Source: Caldilineaceae bacterium
GTDB lineage: Bacteria > Chloroflexota > Anaerolineae > Caldilineales > Caldilineaceae
DNA length: 64,000 nucleotides
Reading direction: 5' to 3'
NCBI GenBank assembly: GCA_020634755.1
Contig: JACKBC010000009.1
Location: 127,190-191,189, forward strand
Positions 33,104 to 41,310 of the stretch are shown here, piece after piece. Position 1 is the stretch's first letter, and the number at the start of each line of letters is the position of its first letter. The position numbers were made by a program, and so were the translations under genes. The notes beneath the pieces were generated by a model that searched no databases, had not been told where the DNA came from, and saw nothing but the letters and a program-made list of their open reading frames with translations.

Positions 33104-34723
33104 TTATTCTCCAGGTTCCTCAAGTGCCGTCTGGGCAATATCGTGATAAGGTTGACATGAATTTTTGATAATTTTAACAACGAGAACTTGGTCCAAGGGC
33201 GCTCGTTCGCCCTGCTCTATGCAATTGTCAAATGCATCCACAGCGGCGCGCAAGTGTGCACGACGGTCGTCTGCATTGCCCAGCTGGCGCACAACATCGC
33301 TCAATTGCAGCTGTGCGGCCCCCAATGTTTCATATGCCTGTCCCAATAATTGGTATTCCTCTGCCTGCTCTAGTTGGGGAAGCAGGGGGTCAATTTCGTC
33401 AATGGCTTGGGTAAGAGCCTGCTGGGCGGCGCTTAAATCGTTCTCGAGATAGTCGCTTTGGCCTTGCAATCGATACGTTGATGCCAGCGCCAGGCGCGCG
33501 ATGGCTATGATCAGAGGATCACCATCAGCTTGCGCAAGCGCTTGTGCTTCCCCATACGTTTGCAGCGCTAATTTGAGATTCTGTTCGCTTGCGGCTGTGG
33601 GTTTATCACCTGGCTGCAATTGGGCCCGCGCAAAATAGACGCCACCCAAGCCGATTTTAGCGCGTGCATAGTTGGTGTTGTCTGCCAGCGCTTGTTGGTA
33701 AGCGGCGGCAGCCTCGTCCAGCTGTTGCATGATCAAATATTGGCGGCCCATGAAAAACTGGACCAAATCACGGCCAGATTGGTCAGTTGCGCTGTCCAAC
33801 GTTTGGTTGGCCTGTTGGAAGCTGTGCAGCGCATCTTCATTGCGCCCCAGCAGATCATAGGTCATGCCGGTTGTGAGCCAAAAGAGCAGGCTGGTGCGCG
33901 TAGAAAGTGAGCTAGACAGCGCAACGCTGGCCAGTGGATCGGTCGCTTCTACCGGCAAAGCAACGCCAATGGGGCCGCCTAAGTTGTGCCGGCCCACGGC
34001 TGGGTCTAAGGTGCGCTGCAGATCTGGCGCCACATAAAATTCCAGCCACAAATCGGCAGGAGAGACCCGCGAGTCGATGGCGCCATAAATAATCATGGTG
34101 GCGTTAATGCGCTCGGCCAGGGCTGCGGCTAGGTCGCGTCGCTCGGCCGCTGATGCGCTGGCAAGCGAGCCAAGGGGCTGATTTTTGTCCGCAATTGTGG
34201 TCGAATCGCTCCAGATCTCCACCTGTCCCAGCTGCTGGGTGGCTGGATTTGATTGATATGATTGCACCAATGCGTTGTAGACCCAAGCGCTTAGAACATG
34301 GCCATCCTGACTATTGCTGACCACACCGGTGGCCGTAATTTCGCCAAAATCGGCCACCGCAATATTAAAGGAGCCGTCCATGCGATCTGGCTCTGGCGTT
34401 GCCGTTGGAATCGGTGTCGCGGTGACGGTGGGTGTGGGCGTCGGCGCCATGACAAATTGGGTCACGCGTTGGGCGTTTACACCAATCCAAATTAGCGCGA
34501 CCACAGCGGCCACAATGCCCGTTGCCAACGCCACGGCCAACAGCCACGGGATTTTAAGGCTCCCAATTTGAATGATGTTTTTGCCAACGACCACGTTGCG
34601 GACGTTCTCTCCCACATTGGCCGAGATAACATCCTGGCTGGCCGGTTGGCGCCAAAACCGCGTCAGTCGCTTAAATTTAGATGCCCCACTGGCGTTTGAT
34701 TTTTCCGACTCACCACTGCTCAT
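33104..34723 (-). CDS. Membrane-anchored TPR protein
   Basis: 539 residues. A cytoplasmic N-terminus holds ANVGENVRNVVVGKNIIQIG, a motif I recall from membrane or signalling proteins of this phylum. One membrane helix follows (about 58-82), then a Thr/Pro linker (PTPTPTVTATPIPTATPEP), a beta/alpha domain (about 115-260) resembling a periplasmic ligand or FlgO-like domain, and TPR repeats (about 275-520). No enzymatic motif is seen. Together with the following lipoprotein it probably forms an envelope complex of unknown role. A T-rich hairpin terminator separates it from lgt upstream. Confidence 0.7.
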   Translation of the reverse strand: MSSGESEKSNASGASKFKRLTRFWRQPASQDVISANVGENVRNVVVGKNIIQIGSLKIPWLLAVALATGIVAAVVALIWIGVNAQRVTQFVMAPTPTPTVTATPIPTATPEPDRMDGSFNIAVADFGEITATGVVSNSQDGHVLSAWVYNALVQSYQSNPATQQLGQVEIWSDSTTIADKNQPLGSLASASAAERRDLAAALAERINATMIIYGAIDSRVSPADLWLEFYVAPDLQRTLDPAVGRHNLGGPIGVALPVEATDPLASVALSSSLSTRTSLLFWLTTGMTYDLLGRNEDALHSFQQANQTLDSATDQSGRDLVQFFMGRQYLIMQQLDEAAAAYQQALADNTNYARAKIGLGGVYFARAQLQPGDKPTAASEQNLKLALQTYGEAQALAQADGDPLIIAIARLALASTYRLQGQSDYLENDLSAAQQALTQAIDEIDPLLPQLEQAEEYQLLGQAYETLGAAQLQLSDVVRQLGNADDRRAHLRAAVDAFDNCIEQGERAPLDQVLVVKIIKNSCQPYHDIAQTALEEPGE

Positions 34724-34863
34724 ATCTATATTGAGGTTGTATTGAACAAAAATCTTTCAGGCGTTCCTTGCTACAGGCCCATTGAACAAGAAGTGGCTGA
34801 CCAAGGCGCAAATGAAAAGAGTTAGACTACTTGCAAAAGAGCCAATTACAAAAGAGCCAATAG

Positions 34864-34895
34864 AAAAAGGACCCGATAGTGTCGAGTCCTTTTTT
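34864..34895 (-). terminator. Terminator after lgt
   Basis: AAAAAGGAC (34864-34872) pairs with GTCCTTTTT (34886-34894), with CGA/TCG pairing inside the loop. Both strands read as a stem with a U-run; it is 14 bases from the lgt stop codon. Confidence 0.8.
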
Positions 34896-34908
34896 GATGG
34901 TGGTTTCG

Positions 34909-35859
34909 TTATGCCATCCCCGCTTGTGGGGTGTTTTCTATGCGGGCCTGTTGACTTTGGCCGCTCATGAGAATCATGGACTCGTGCGGGTCGCCCTGGC
35001 CATGCCAACCCATGTGGCGCAAGATCAGCAGAATGATGGCCACAATAATACAGCCGATGGCAATCCACTGTGCCGTGGCCAGAGTGCCCATAACCCAGGC
35101 GTCGGGGCGGAACATTTCCACCCAAAAGCGACCCAACGGGTAAGCGATGAGGTACATTAATATGGCATCCCCGCGGCGCAACCGTGCTCCAAATTTCCAA
35201 ATAATAAAGGCCATCAGGCCAAACATGAGCACATTCCAGATGGCCTCGTAAAAGAATGTGGGATGGTAGCCATGTGAAGCATACCAAGCGGCCGTCTCTG
35301 GGCTGATAACCGCCGAGCCACAATACTGTATGTCTTGCGGCAACTCTTTGGGGATTTGGCAAGGATAAGCTGGGTTGATGTGAAATGCCCAAGGCAGATT
35401 CGTCGCCGGACCATAAAGCTCCTGATTAACAAAGTTGCCCATGCGGCCAATCGCTTGGGCCAAAACCACATTGGGCGCAATAAAATCCAGATACTGAATG
35501 GGATTTAGCTTTTGCCAAAAACAGTAGAGCGTAATGCCCAAAATGCCGCCCAACAGCCCACCATAAATGCCGAGTCCGCGAAAGCCGCCATTCCAAAAGT
35601 TGAATATATCGCCTGGATGCTCACGATAGTACGCCCAGCCAAGACCATCGGCTGGGCTGCTCACAACATGGTAAAGCCGGGCGCCGATAATGCCGAAGAT
35701 GAGCGCCACGGCCAAAATGTTCCATACATGATCGGGGTCCTCGCCCGCTTTGGCCGCATAGAGGCTGCCGAGCCAAGCGGCAATGACGGCGCCGCCTACA
35801 ATAAAAAGCCCATACCAGTGGAGGGCAAAAGGGCCGAATTCAAAAATCACTGGATTCAT
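34909..35859 (-). CDS. lgt: Prolipoprotein diacylglyceryl transferase
   Basis: 316 residues with about seven membrane helices. The Lgt signature GRMGNFVNQELYGPAT contains the essential Arg, Asn and Glu; HWYGLFIVGG, GARLYHV and RGLGIYGGLLGG are other conserved blocks. The enzyme moves a diacylglyceryl group from phosphatidylglycerol onto the lipobox Cys of prolipoproteins; several such substrates are encoded in this window. I use the ATG at 35859 with AGGAG 9 bases upstream; the frame extends 31 codons further upstream into unlikely sequence. The C-terminal tail of about 30 residues is longer than usual and polar. Confidence 0.93.
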   Translation of the reverse strand: MNPVIFEFGPFALHWYGLFIVGGAVIAAWLGSLYAAKAGEDPDHVWNILAVALIFGIIGARLYHVVSSPADGLGWAYYREHPGDIFNFWNGGFRGLGIYGGLLGGILGITLYCFWQKLNPIQYLDFIAPNVVLAQAIGRMGNFVNQELYGPATNLPWAFHINPAYPCQIPKELPQDIQYCGSAVISPETAAWYASHGYHPTFFYEAIWNVLMFGLMAFIIWKFGARLRRGDAILMYLIAYPLGRFWVEMFRPDAWVMGTLATAQWIAIGCIIVAIILLILRHMGWHGQGDPHESMILMSGQSQQARIENTPQAGMA

Positions 35860-35974
35860 AACAAACTTCTCCTGGCAAATATTGGGTATTCTGGCAAACG
35901 TGTAACGCCGCATAAGTATAGCGCCTTTGTGACAAAGTTCAAAGGCGCACACTCATGCGGCGCAAACATCCACA

Positions 35975-36058
35975 GTGCACCGCAACACTGTGGGCGCAAT
36001 AGGCGTCGGTCTGGTTGATTGAATCCGACGCTATCTCTTACAATTGCGATCTACCGAT
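35975..36058 (+). mobile_element. F5 element, copy P1
   Basis: The uninterrupted copy: GTGCACCGCAAC at the left, GGTCTGGTTGATTGAATCCG in the middle and TTACAATTGCGATCTACCGA at the right. GCGTCGG/CCGACGC and CGCAAT/ATTGCG can pair, so the element can fold as a hairpin. Other copies at 13915-14091 (split) and 21284-21367 (reversed). Confidence 0.7.
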
Positions 36059-36145
36059 GCAGCGTAAATTCAGTGGGAGGACGTTAAAAGTGGTCGAATG
36101 GCAATGGGACGTCAATGGCAGCAGGCAAGCGCTGGTTCCAGGGCA

Positions 36146-36559
36146 TTATAGGCGGGCATGGGTGGAAACTGTATCGCGCAGGGCATTGAGGGTAAAGGGC
36201 TTTAAGAGGACGGCTGGCACGCCCAGATGCGCCGCCTGGACTTCAATGCTTCGATTGGAGTAAGCCGTCATAATGACCACGGGCAAATCTGGGCAGTGCT
36301 GCGTGAGCCACGCCACAAGTTCAAGCCCATTTTCACGAGGCATTACGAGATCGGTCAGCACTAGATTCCAGTATCCACTTTTGCTCAGCATCTGCCGCGC
36401 CTCGGCAACGTTTCGGCAAATTTCGGTTTCGTATCCGGCATGTTGTAACACCATGCTGATAAAGCGGCTGAGCCGGACTTCATCTTCTACAATTAGGATG
36501 CGTGGCGTAGACGCGGCTTTTTTGCATTGGGCAGTGTTGGTGGCTTCTGGACTATTCAT
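36146..36559 (-). CDS. Single-domain response regulator (CheY-like)
   Basis: 137 residues forming a receiver domain only. The phosphorylation site is intact: acidic pocket VEDE (Glu25-Asp26-Glu27), phospho-acceptor Asp70 in LTDLVMP, Thr98 in IMTAY and Lys120 in LLKPF. No output domain is present, so it acts through partner binding or as a phosphate relay. No histidine kinase lies in the window, so it is an orphan. The N-terminal 18 residues are a flexible extension. Confidence 0.88.
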   Translation of the reverse strand: MNSPEATNTAQCKKAASTPRILIVEDEVRLSRFISMVLQHAGYETEICRNVAEARQMLSKSGYWNLVLTDLVMPRENGLELVAWLTQHCPDLPVVIMTAYSNRSIEVQAAHLGVPAVLLKPFTLNALRDTVSTHARL

Positions 36560-36864
36560 GATACGTTTACGATTACGGATGCTTAACGCCCTAGAGTGAA
36601 CAAACTACGGCGCCAAGCACAGTTTGCAGCAGCTAAAAAAAATTTTCTGCTCTGTTGGGTAGAAAGTCTGATATCATTGTATCAAGACTTTTACTTCAAT
36701 GTAATCGTACTGAGGTACCATTTTTATCAAACAATAGGTATAGAATTCGAGTATGTTATCTACGCAACTTGTATGATGGCTGAGCTTGTCTGGGCACCGG
36801 ATTGGGCAGATCGCAGATCAGTCATATGGCGGAATGGTGCATTGGGTGCACCGATACGGTTGCG

Positions 36865-36941
36865 ACTTACGCAACATCTGTGGATTGCCAAGCGTGAACA
36901 CGTTTGTATTCGACACAATTTTGATCTAGGCTTGCGTAAGT
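36865..36941 (+). mobile_element. F2 element, copy 2
   Basis: Starts ACTTACGCAAC and ends GGCTTGCGTAAGT; internal sequence GTGGATTGCCAAGCGTG resembles copy 3 near 41.1 kb more than copy 1. It is followed after 3 bases by an F1 element. Confidence 0.75.
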
Positions 36942-36944
36942 TAT

Positions 36945-37026
36945 CGTTCAAAAATAACTTGTAGATTTAAACCTGTCAGGTCTTCAAGACCTGACAGGTT
37001 TGGTAGCCACCTTGTTTTTGTAAATG
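36945..37026 (+). mobile_element. F1 element, copy B
   Basis: Starts CGTTCAAAAATAACTTG; contains the perfect hairpin AAACCTGTCAGGTCTT / AAGACCTGACAGGTTT; then GGTAGCCACCTTG. About 59 bases before a second copy in the same orientation. Confidence 0.8.
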
Positions 37027-37085
37027 CGTAAATTCAATGATGGCTTTGTGCGTTCACAACCGCCATCATGCAAGTGCTTAGGCAG

Positions 37086-37168
37086 CGTTCAAAAACAACT
37101 TGTAGATTTAAACCTGTCAGGTCTTTAAGACCTGACAGGTTTGGTAGCCACCTTATTCCTGAGCAGTG
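37086..37168 (+). mobile_element. F1 element, copy C
   Basis: Starts CGTTCAAAAACAACTTG, has the same perfect hairpin (AAACCTGTCAGGTC... GACCTGACAGGTTT) and GGTAGCCACCTTATTCCTGA. Nearly identical to copy B, which suggests recent tandem spread. Confidence 0.8.
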
Positions 37169-37466
37169 ACTAAAGTTCGATGATGCACAGGTGCCAGACC
37201 ACTGGCCCCGCAATCTTCACCCCCGCTGTAAAGAATCTGCTTCCGCGGACCTGGTACAAGCAGGGGCTCCAAAAGCTCCCCCGGGAGCACAGCGGTCCAG
37301 CATGTTCGTAGCATAAGCCGTACAGATAATAGCTACGTTAATTTAAGGTTAGGGGCAGGTAAGTAACCGAATTGTATTCGTAGGGCGGTTTTCCAAACCG
37401 CCGCCTTGCCAGAAACGGCGAGACTTCTCTTGTCAACAAAAAAATCGGCGAGTAGCAATACCCACC

Positions 37467-38249
37467 CTATGATTCATCGACCGGCTTCTGGGCCAAGAAA
37501 ATTAGCCGTTCGCTGCCATCGCCATATGGGTTCTGCTCAAAATCTCCCCATATTTCCAGCACTTCAAAGCCAATCATTTCCAACATAAGTGAGCCTTCGC
37601 CTTGCCACAAATAGCGCAGCGTAAATGGGCAGACTGTCTTCTGCACCCGCCCGTCTGGAAAAATCTCTTCATAGATGAAAAGCGTCTCCTGTAGCTGCTC
37701 GGCCAGATTGAGAGAACGCACGCTCCATTTGGTGCATTGAACGTTGGTCTCTGCATCTACCCACATATCGGCCAGCTCCGTTAGCCCGTCCACTTGGACC
37801 AGGCGTGCAATGTCCGGGTTGAAGAGATCGATCAGCAGCAGCCCCCCAGGGCGCAGATGGTCATAAGCGGCTTGTAACACATTCATCTGCTCATCTTGGC
37901 TTGCGCAATGCATAAACGTGTTGCTCATACAAAAGGCAAAGCCATAATCCTTGCGCGCCAAATCAAAGTCGCGCATATCGGCTTCTACCAGCGTCACGGT
38001 CGCTGCATACCCACTCTGCTTCAGTTTCTGGCGCGCCACATCCAGCAAGGCCGGGCTCAAATCAAGGCCCGTAATGCGATGACCAGCCGCGGCCAGCGGC
38101 GCCAGCACCCGGCCCGTGCCGCACCCCAATTCCAATAGCGGCCCTTCTACCTCTTGAGCCAGCTCCATCACCATTGGCAGGTCATCTTCATATTCCCGAT
38201 AATCCAGATCATAAAACCGCGCAAACCGGTCGAAAGCGTCAGCTGTCAC
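37467..38249 (-). CDS. Class I SAM-dependent methyltransferase
   Basis: 260 residues. ELGCGTGRVLAPLA (SAM loop, near 40-46), GLDLSPALLDVARQ and VEADMRDFDL are conserved blocks of small-molecule methyltransferases; the C-terminal half with RYLWQGEGSLMLEMIGFEVL fits the group with a beta-strand cap. The start is a GTG with AGGAGA 6 bases upstream. It lies downstream of the SDR gene on the same strand with a repeat-rich 107-base gap. Confidence 0.88.
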   Translation of the reverse strand: MTADAFDRFARFYDLDYREYEDDLPMVMELAQEVEGPLLELGCGTGRVLAPLAAAGHRITGLDLSPALLDVARQKLKQSGYAATVTLVEADMRDFDLARKDYGFAFCMSNTFMHCASQDEQMNVLQAAYDHLRPGGLLLIDLFNPDIARLVQVDGLTELADMWVDAETNVQCTKWSVRSLNLAEQLQETLFIYEEIFPDGRVQKTVCPFTLRYLWQGEGSLMLEMIGFEVLEIWGDFEQNPYGDGSERLIFLAQKPVDES

Positions 38250-38356
38250 GGGCTTCTCCTATCAAGAGGTTGGGGGAACGGGGACAAGAGCCTGAGCGCG
38301 CTGCAAACGTACTCTGTTTGCCTACACTCTACTCCCTTCTTTCTACTCCCTACTTC

Positions 38357-39166
38357 CTACCAATGCATGACAAATCCGCCATCTACATTCACCGTCTGCC
38401 CCGTCACGTTGCGCGCCCGCTCGGATGCGAGAAAGACGGCCATATTGGCAATGTCTTGTGGCGACTGTTCACGGCCCAGCGGCACTACATTCTTGACCTT
38501 ATTGTCAAACCAGGTTTCAAAATCGACCTGCTGGGCTTCCGGCAGTTTGGCATTGCCGCCTGCCCAAATGGCGCGCTGCAACTCGCTCATAACCATGCCG
38601 GGATTTAGCGTGTTGACGCGGATGTTGTACGGGGCCAAATCTTTGGCCGCACATTGCGCAAAGTTGATCACGCCAGCTTTGGAGGCGCTGTATGGCGGGT
38701 CAGTTTGCGAGCCGATTTGCCCAGCCACCGAGGCCAGAAACAGGACGCTGCCCTGTTTGCGCTCGATCATGGGGTGTAAAAAGGCGTGCAGCGTGTTGAC
38801 CGCGCCCAGCAAACAGACGTCTACCACGCGCTTCCAATCCTGAGGGGCTAAGTTCCAAAACGGAAAGCCCATCTTCCCGGAGCCAATGCCCACGGCGAAA
38901 ACCAAATGCGTCACCGGCCCCAGCTCATTTTCTACCTGGGCCGCCGCCGCCTGCATGGCTTCAAAATTGCTCACATCTGCGGCCACGCCCAAGGTGCGCA
39001 CGCCGCTGGCCGCGCCTACGCTTTGCGCCACATCGGCCACAGCGGCATCGCGATCCAGCAGCGCCACGTTGGCCCCTTCTGCGGCAAACGCTTCGGCAAT
39101 GGCTCGCCCGATTCCGCGCCCAGCGCCCACGACGACCGCGTTTTGTTTTGATAAACCTAGGTCCAT
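38357..39166 (-). CDS. Short-chain dehydrogenase/reductase
   Basis: 269 residues from MDLGLSKQNAVV. The cofactor turn GAGRGIGRAIAEAFAAEG, LLDRD (acidic end of beta-2, suggesting NAD preference), catalytic Ser in FLASVAGQIG and YSASKAG (Tyr and Lys) are intact; GGFVMHW ends the protein. It would oxidise or reduce a hydroxyl or keto group of an unknown substrate. An upstream ATG at 39223 would add repeat-derived residues, so I exclude it. Confidence 0.88.
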   Translation of the reverse strand: MDLGLSKQNAVVVGAGRGIGRAIAEAFAAEGANVALLDRDAAVADVAQSVGAASGVRTLGVAADVSNFEAMQAAAAQVENELGPVTHLVFAVGIGSGKMGFPFWNLAPQDWKRVVDVCLLGAVNTLHAFLHPMIERKQGSVLFLASVAGQIGSQTDPPYSASKAGVINFAQCAAKDLAPYNIRVNTLNPGMVMSELQRAIWAGGNAKLPEAQQVDFETWFDNKVKNVVPLGREQSPQDIANMAVFLASERARNVTGQTVNVDGGFVMHW

Positions 39167-39187
39167 TGTAGGTTGTCCTATTGTGTA

Positions 39188-39254
39188 TGTGAAAGGGTAA
39201 AAGGGTGAAAGGGTGAGCGTCACCCCTTCCCCCTTTCACCTTGTCACCTTATCA
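39188..39254. repeat. Low-complexity hairpin (GTGAAAGGGTAAAAGGGTGA type)
   Basis: GTGAAAGGGTAAAAGGGTGA and GGGTGAGCG face CACCCCTTCCCCCTTTCACC and TTGTCACC. Same word family as the hairpins near 24.5 and 29.6 kb. Confidence 0.6.
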
Positions 39255-39258
39255 TCTT

Positions 39259-39669
39259 CTATCCCATATAGCCGGTAATGCGCGCCACGCCAATGGCGAC
39301 GAGCACACCCGCCACAATAAAGCCAATGGCGCCGTTGCGGAATTTATCGGCGTCTGTATTGCTCTTTTTGACGCGCGACCAAAAGGCATGCGCCGCACCC
39401 AGCGCCAAAAGCATGGTGACCATATGTTCCCAGACGTTTACGGTACCGCGGCCATGAAACCAAGCTGCCGGCGCCGAGATCCAAAGCACCAGCCCTAGCA
39501 ACACCTGAATGTCGATGGAAATGGGGGTCGCCGTCCCCAAAATTTGATCCAGGTTGCTCCACTTGCCTTTGGTCAGCCAGCCGATTACGTATTTGATAAT
39601 GGCAATAATAAGCAGCGCCAACACAATATAGCGCCAGCCAGAGTGGGCTTGAAATAGAATTGTTTGCAT
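39259..39669 (-). CDS. Small four-helix membrane protein
   Basis: 136 residues from MQTILFQAHSGWRY, with GGAGA upstream. Four hydrophobic segments (about 14-31, 50-70, 77-97 and 115-132) and conserved-looking His residues (AHSGWRY, HGRGTVNVWEHM) give it the look of a b561-like or DUF-type cytochrome/membrane protein, but I see no certain heme motif. Longer in-frame starts run through the DUF2442 gene and are rejected. Its start is 5 bases after the DUF2442 stop codon, so they share a transcript. Confidence 0.75.
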   Translation of the reverse strand: MQTILFQAHSGWRYIVLALLIIAIIKYVIGWLTKGKWSNLDQILGTATPISIDIQVLLGLVLWISAPAAWFHGRGTVNVWEHMVTMLLALGAAHAFWSRVKKSNTDADKFRNGAIGFIVAGVLVAIGVARITGYMG

Positions 39670-39674
39670 TGTAT

Positions 39675-39965
39675 TTACGGTCTCTCCTCTAATGTATATG
39701 GTTGTAAATGTTGATTCTCTTTGAATGCAGGGGTCAGTTTGGCAACTTCGAACAAATACTCTGGGGCAAAATCGGCTCCAGAAGGCCATTCAATTGTACG
39801 GCTGGTCAAGAAGAAGCTCTTGAATAGCTCAATATCTTTGAGCGGTTCGAAAACTTCCCCATACAGCTCTTCTGCCAGATCAACGACACCTTCTGCGCCA
39901 TTGTTAAACTTCAGCATGATTCTATATTTGTCAATATATTCTGCCTCTACTACGTGTAAAAACAT
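39675..39965 (-). CDS. DUF2442-family protein
   Basis: 96 residues from MFLHVVEAEYIDKYRIML. The pattern VVDLAEELYGEVFEPLKD and TIEWPSGADFAPEYLFEVA is the DUF2442 fold. Such proteins are usually encoded just after a DUF4160 gene, and the pair is thought to act as a toxin-antitoxin-like module. Here the DUF4160 partner is disrupted. The reading frame stays open upstream into the DUF4160 remnant, and an in-frame TTG would add 13 residues. Confidence 0.8.
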   Translation of the reverse strand: MFLHVVEAEYIDKYRIMLKFNNGAEGVVDLAEELYGEVFEPLKDIELFKSFFLTSRTIEWPSGADFAPEYLFEVAKLTPAFKENQHLQPYTLEERP

Positions 39966-40234
39966 GAGCGGCCTCGCATATTCCAGTGGCGCAATATCCA
40001 GCAAAACCCGACGGTTGCTGGCGCGCGCCCAATTCTCCTTAAGTTGTTCTTAATGCGCATCTAGCCAACTCCAAATCATTCTTAATGCCGACGTGGCATT
40101 TTCCCTGTTACATTGCCATTGGCAATCTCTATGATCGCTTCATAGCCTTGATACTCTGCATGAAAATGAGGTGGCAAATGGTCATTGTAGTTCATGGTGA
40201 TTTTGATGCCATAAAATTGAGAAATTGTCGGCAT
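39966..40234 (-). pseudogene. DUF4160 gene broken by a frameshift and a stop codon
   Basis: From the ATG at 40234 the product begins MPTISQFYGIKITMNYNDHL and PPHFHAEYQGYEAIIEI, the DUF4160 fold, and ends early as GKMPRRH at 40082. The family continuation appears in the next frame as ALRMIWSWLDAH, then a TAA where a Gln or Arg codon is expected, then EQLKENWARAS and PLE, close to the normal DUF4160 end. One missing base and one nonsense change therefore separate it from an intact gene. The 3' frame runs into DUF2442 without a stop. Confidence 0.75.
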
Positions 40235-40289
40235 AGCTGCATATTCCTGATATTCAGATTTGTGATAATTATAACAGAACTGAAATGGA

Positions 40290-40982
40290 TTACGAAGCGC
40301 ACACATACAATTTGGCGCGGCCACGCTTGCCTACTTCCGTCAATTGTCCCGCCGCGCGCAGGCTGTAGATCATTTGCTGGGCGAGGCGGCGCGGCTTACC
40401 CAGCGCCTGCGCCAGATCCGCAGAGGTAAACTCGGCATCCAATTCGGAGGGCAGCAACAGCATCAAATCTGCCGGGGTGTGAAAAATGCGGCGCTCCACT
40501 ACTGCTAGCAGCCGGCGTTCGTGGGTCACCCAGCCGCGCCGCCGCCAGGCGCGATTGGGCTCATGGCGGCGCACTTCTTCTTCGTGGATCAACAGCACCT
40601 CCAGCGAAAGGTTTTCCAATTGCAACATGGTGGGGAAGGCAACCAACTCGCCAAAGAGATCGACTACGTCGCCCCGTTTAGGCGACTTGCGTCGGCTGGC
40701 TTTGGCATAATTGTCGGCATGGTCGTCCGTGGGCAATTTGACGATCCACTTCTCTTGCGCAATGGGGTGCACCAGCCGCACCGTGTGCTTTTTGGCCAGT
40801 TGGGTCAGCTTAGATTTCAGCGCGCCCAAATTGCGCGTCTGGATTTCCACCAGTTGCTGGGGCTGCACAATGTCAATAAAATAGCGCCCCACTTTTTGCT
40901 CGAACTGGTCACCTGCATCGGCGTACCAGCTTTTTAGTTGGGCATGGAGTGCTTTTTCGTTGGAGGTGGAGAATTGGGACAT
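40290..40982 (-). CDS. Predicted PD-(D/E)XK-like nuclease with C-terminal winged helix
   Basis: 230 residues. The first 75 residues (FEQKVGRYFIDIVQPQQLVE, then IQTRNLGALKSKLTQLAKKH) have an Asp on one strand and a Glu-x-Gln on the next, then a Lys-rich helix and VRLVHPI..KWIVK, the order of a compact PD-(D/E)XK core with Gln replacing Lys. The last 75 residues look like a winged helix (EFTSADLAQALGKPRRLAQQ, TEVGKRGRAKLY). I recall a conserved family of this design with unknown role (DUF8091-like). It might sense or cut DNA; activity is inferred only. It stands alone. Confidence 0.6.
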   Translation of the reverse strand: MSQFSTSNEKALHAQLKSWYADAGDQFEQKVGRYFIDIVQPQQLVEIQTRNLGALKSKLTQLAKKHTVRLVHPIAQEKWIVKLPTDDHADNYAKASRRKSPKRGDVVDLFGELVAFPTMLQLENLSLEVLLIHEEEVRRHEPNRAWRRRGWVTHERRLLAVVERRIFHTPADLMLLLPSELDAEFTSADLAQALGKPRRLAQQMIYSLRAAGQLTEVGKRGRAKLYVCAS

Positions 40983-41310
40983 GAGCGTGTTGCGTGGTGC
41001 GTGAACTGGATGTGAGGCCGAATGGGTGGCAAGTTACTTTGTGTTGCGTAGTGCGTGGTGCGTGAACTGATTGTCGGTCTGGAGAGGCGGATTGAAGGAT
41101 TTTCGTGATGTGGAATTTATATTGCATGACTTACGCAGCGCCTGTGGATCGACAGGCGTGCATAACATAGCTGCTCTGGCAATTTTCCCTCGAGGCTTGC
41201 GTAAGTCCTATATTGGCGTCCCCGTAGGAATCAAGCATCCCCACCAGCTCGTAAACCGGTACACGCACTACGCACCACGCAATAACTTCCCCCAGAAGAG
41301 AATCAAGCGC
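40983..41310. other. Gene-free stretch with short-word hairpin and an F2 element
   Basis: 328 bases. GTGTTGCGTGGTGCGTGAAC (40986) and GTGTTGCGTAGTGCGTGGTG (41041) face CACGCACTACGCACCACGCA (41262-41281), so the ends can pair over the whole stretch. The F2 element 41129-41206 lies in the loop. Confidence 0.65.
41129..41206 (+). mobile_element. F2 element, copy 3
   Basis: Starts ACTTACGCAGCGCCTGTGGA and ends GAGGCTTGCGTAAGT. The interior shares CTGTGGAT..G.CAGGCGTG with copy 2. Confidence 0.75.

Larger units (their letters stand above)
36560..37466. other. Long gene-free stretch rich in palindromic elements
   Basis: 907 bases. From left: an AT-rich part with the imperfect palindrome AGTCTGATATCATTGTATCA (near 36667), an F2 element, two F1 elements in direct orientation, a GC-rich part with GGGGCTCC/GGGAGC pairing near 37260, and the hairpin GGGCGGTTTTCCAAACCGCC (37383-37402). 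An open frame at 36596-36964 runs into the F2 and F1 copies and is not protein-like. Confidence 0.7.

Noticed and set aside
36596..36964. 122-codon open frame on the plus strand
   Set aside because: It runs through an F2 and the start of an F1 element, lacks a ribosome site and its sequence has no protein-like pattern.
36945..37168. Possible CRISPR-like array (two palindromic repeats)
   Set aside because: Only two copies, each flanked by its own terminal inverted repeats, and the same element is dispersed elsewhere; no cas gene is present.
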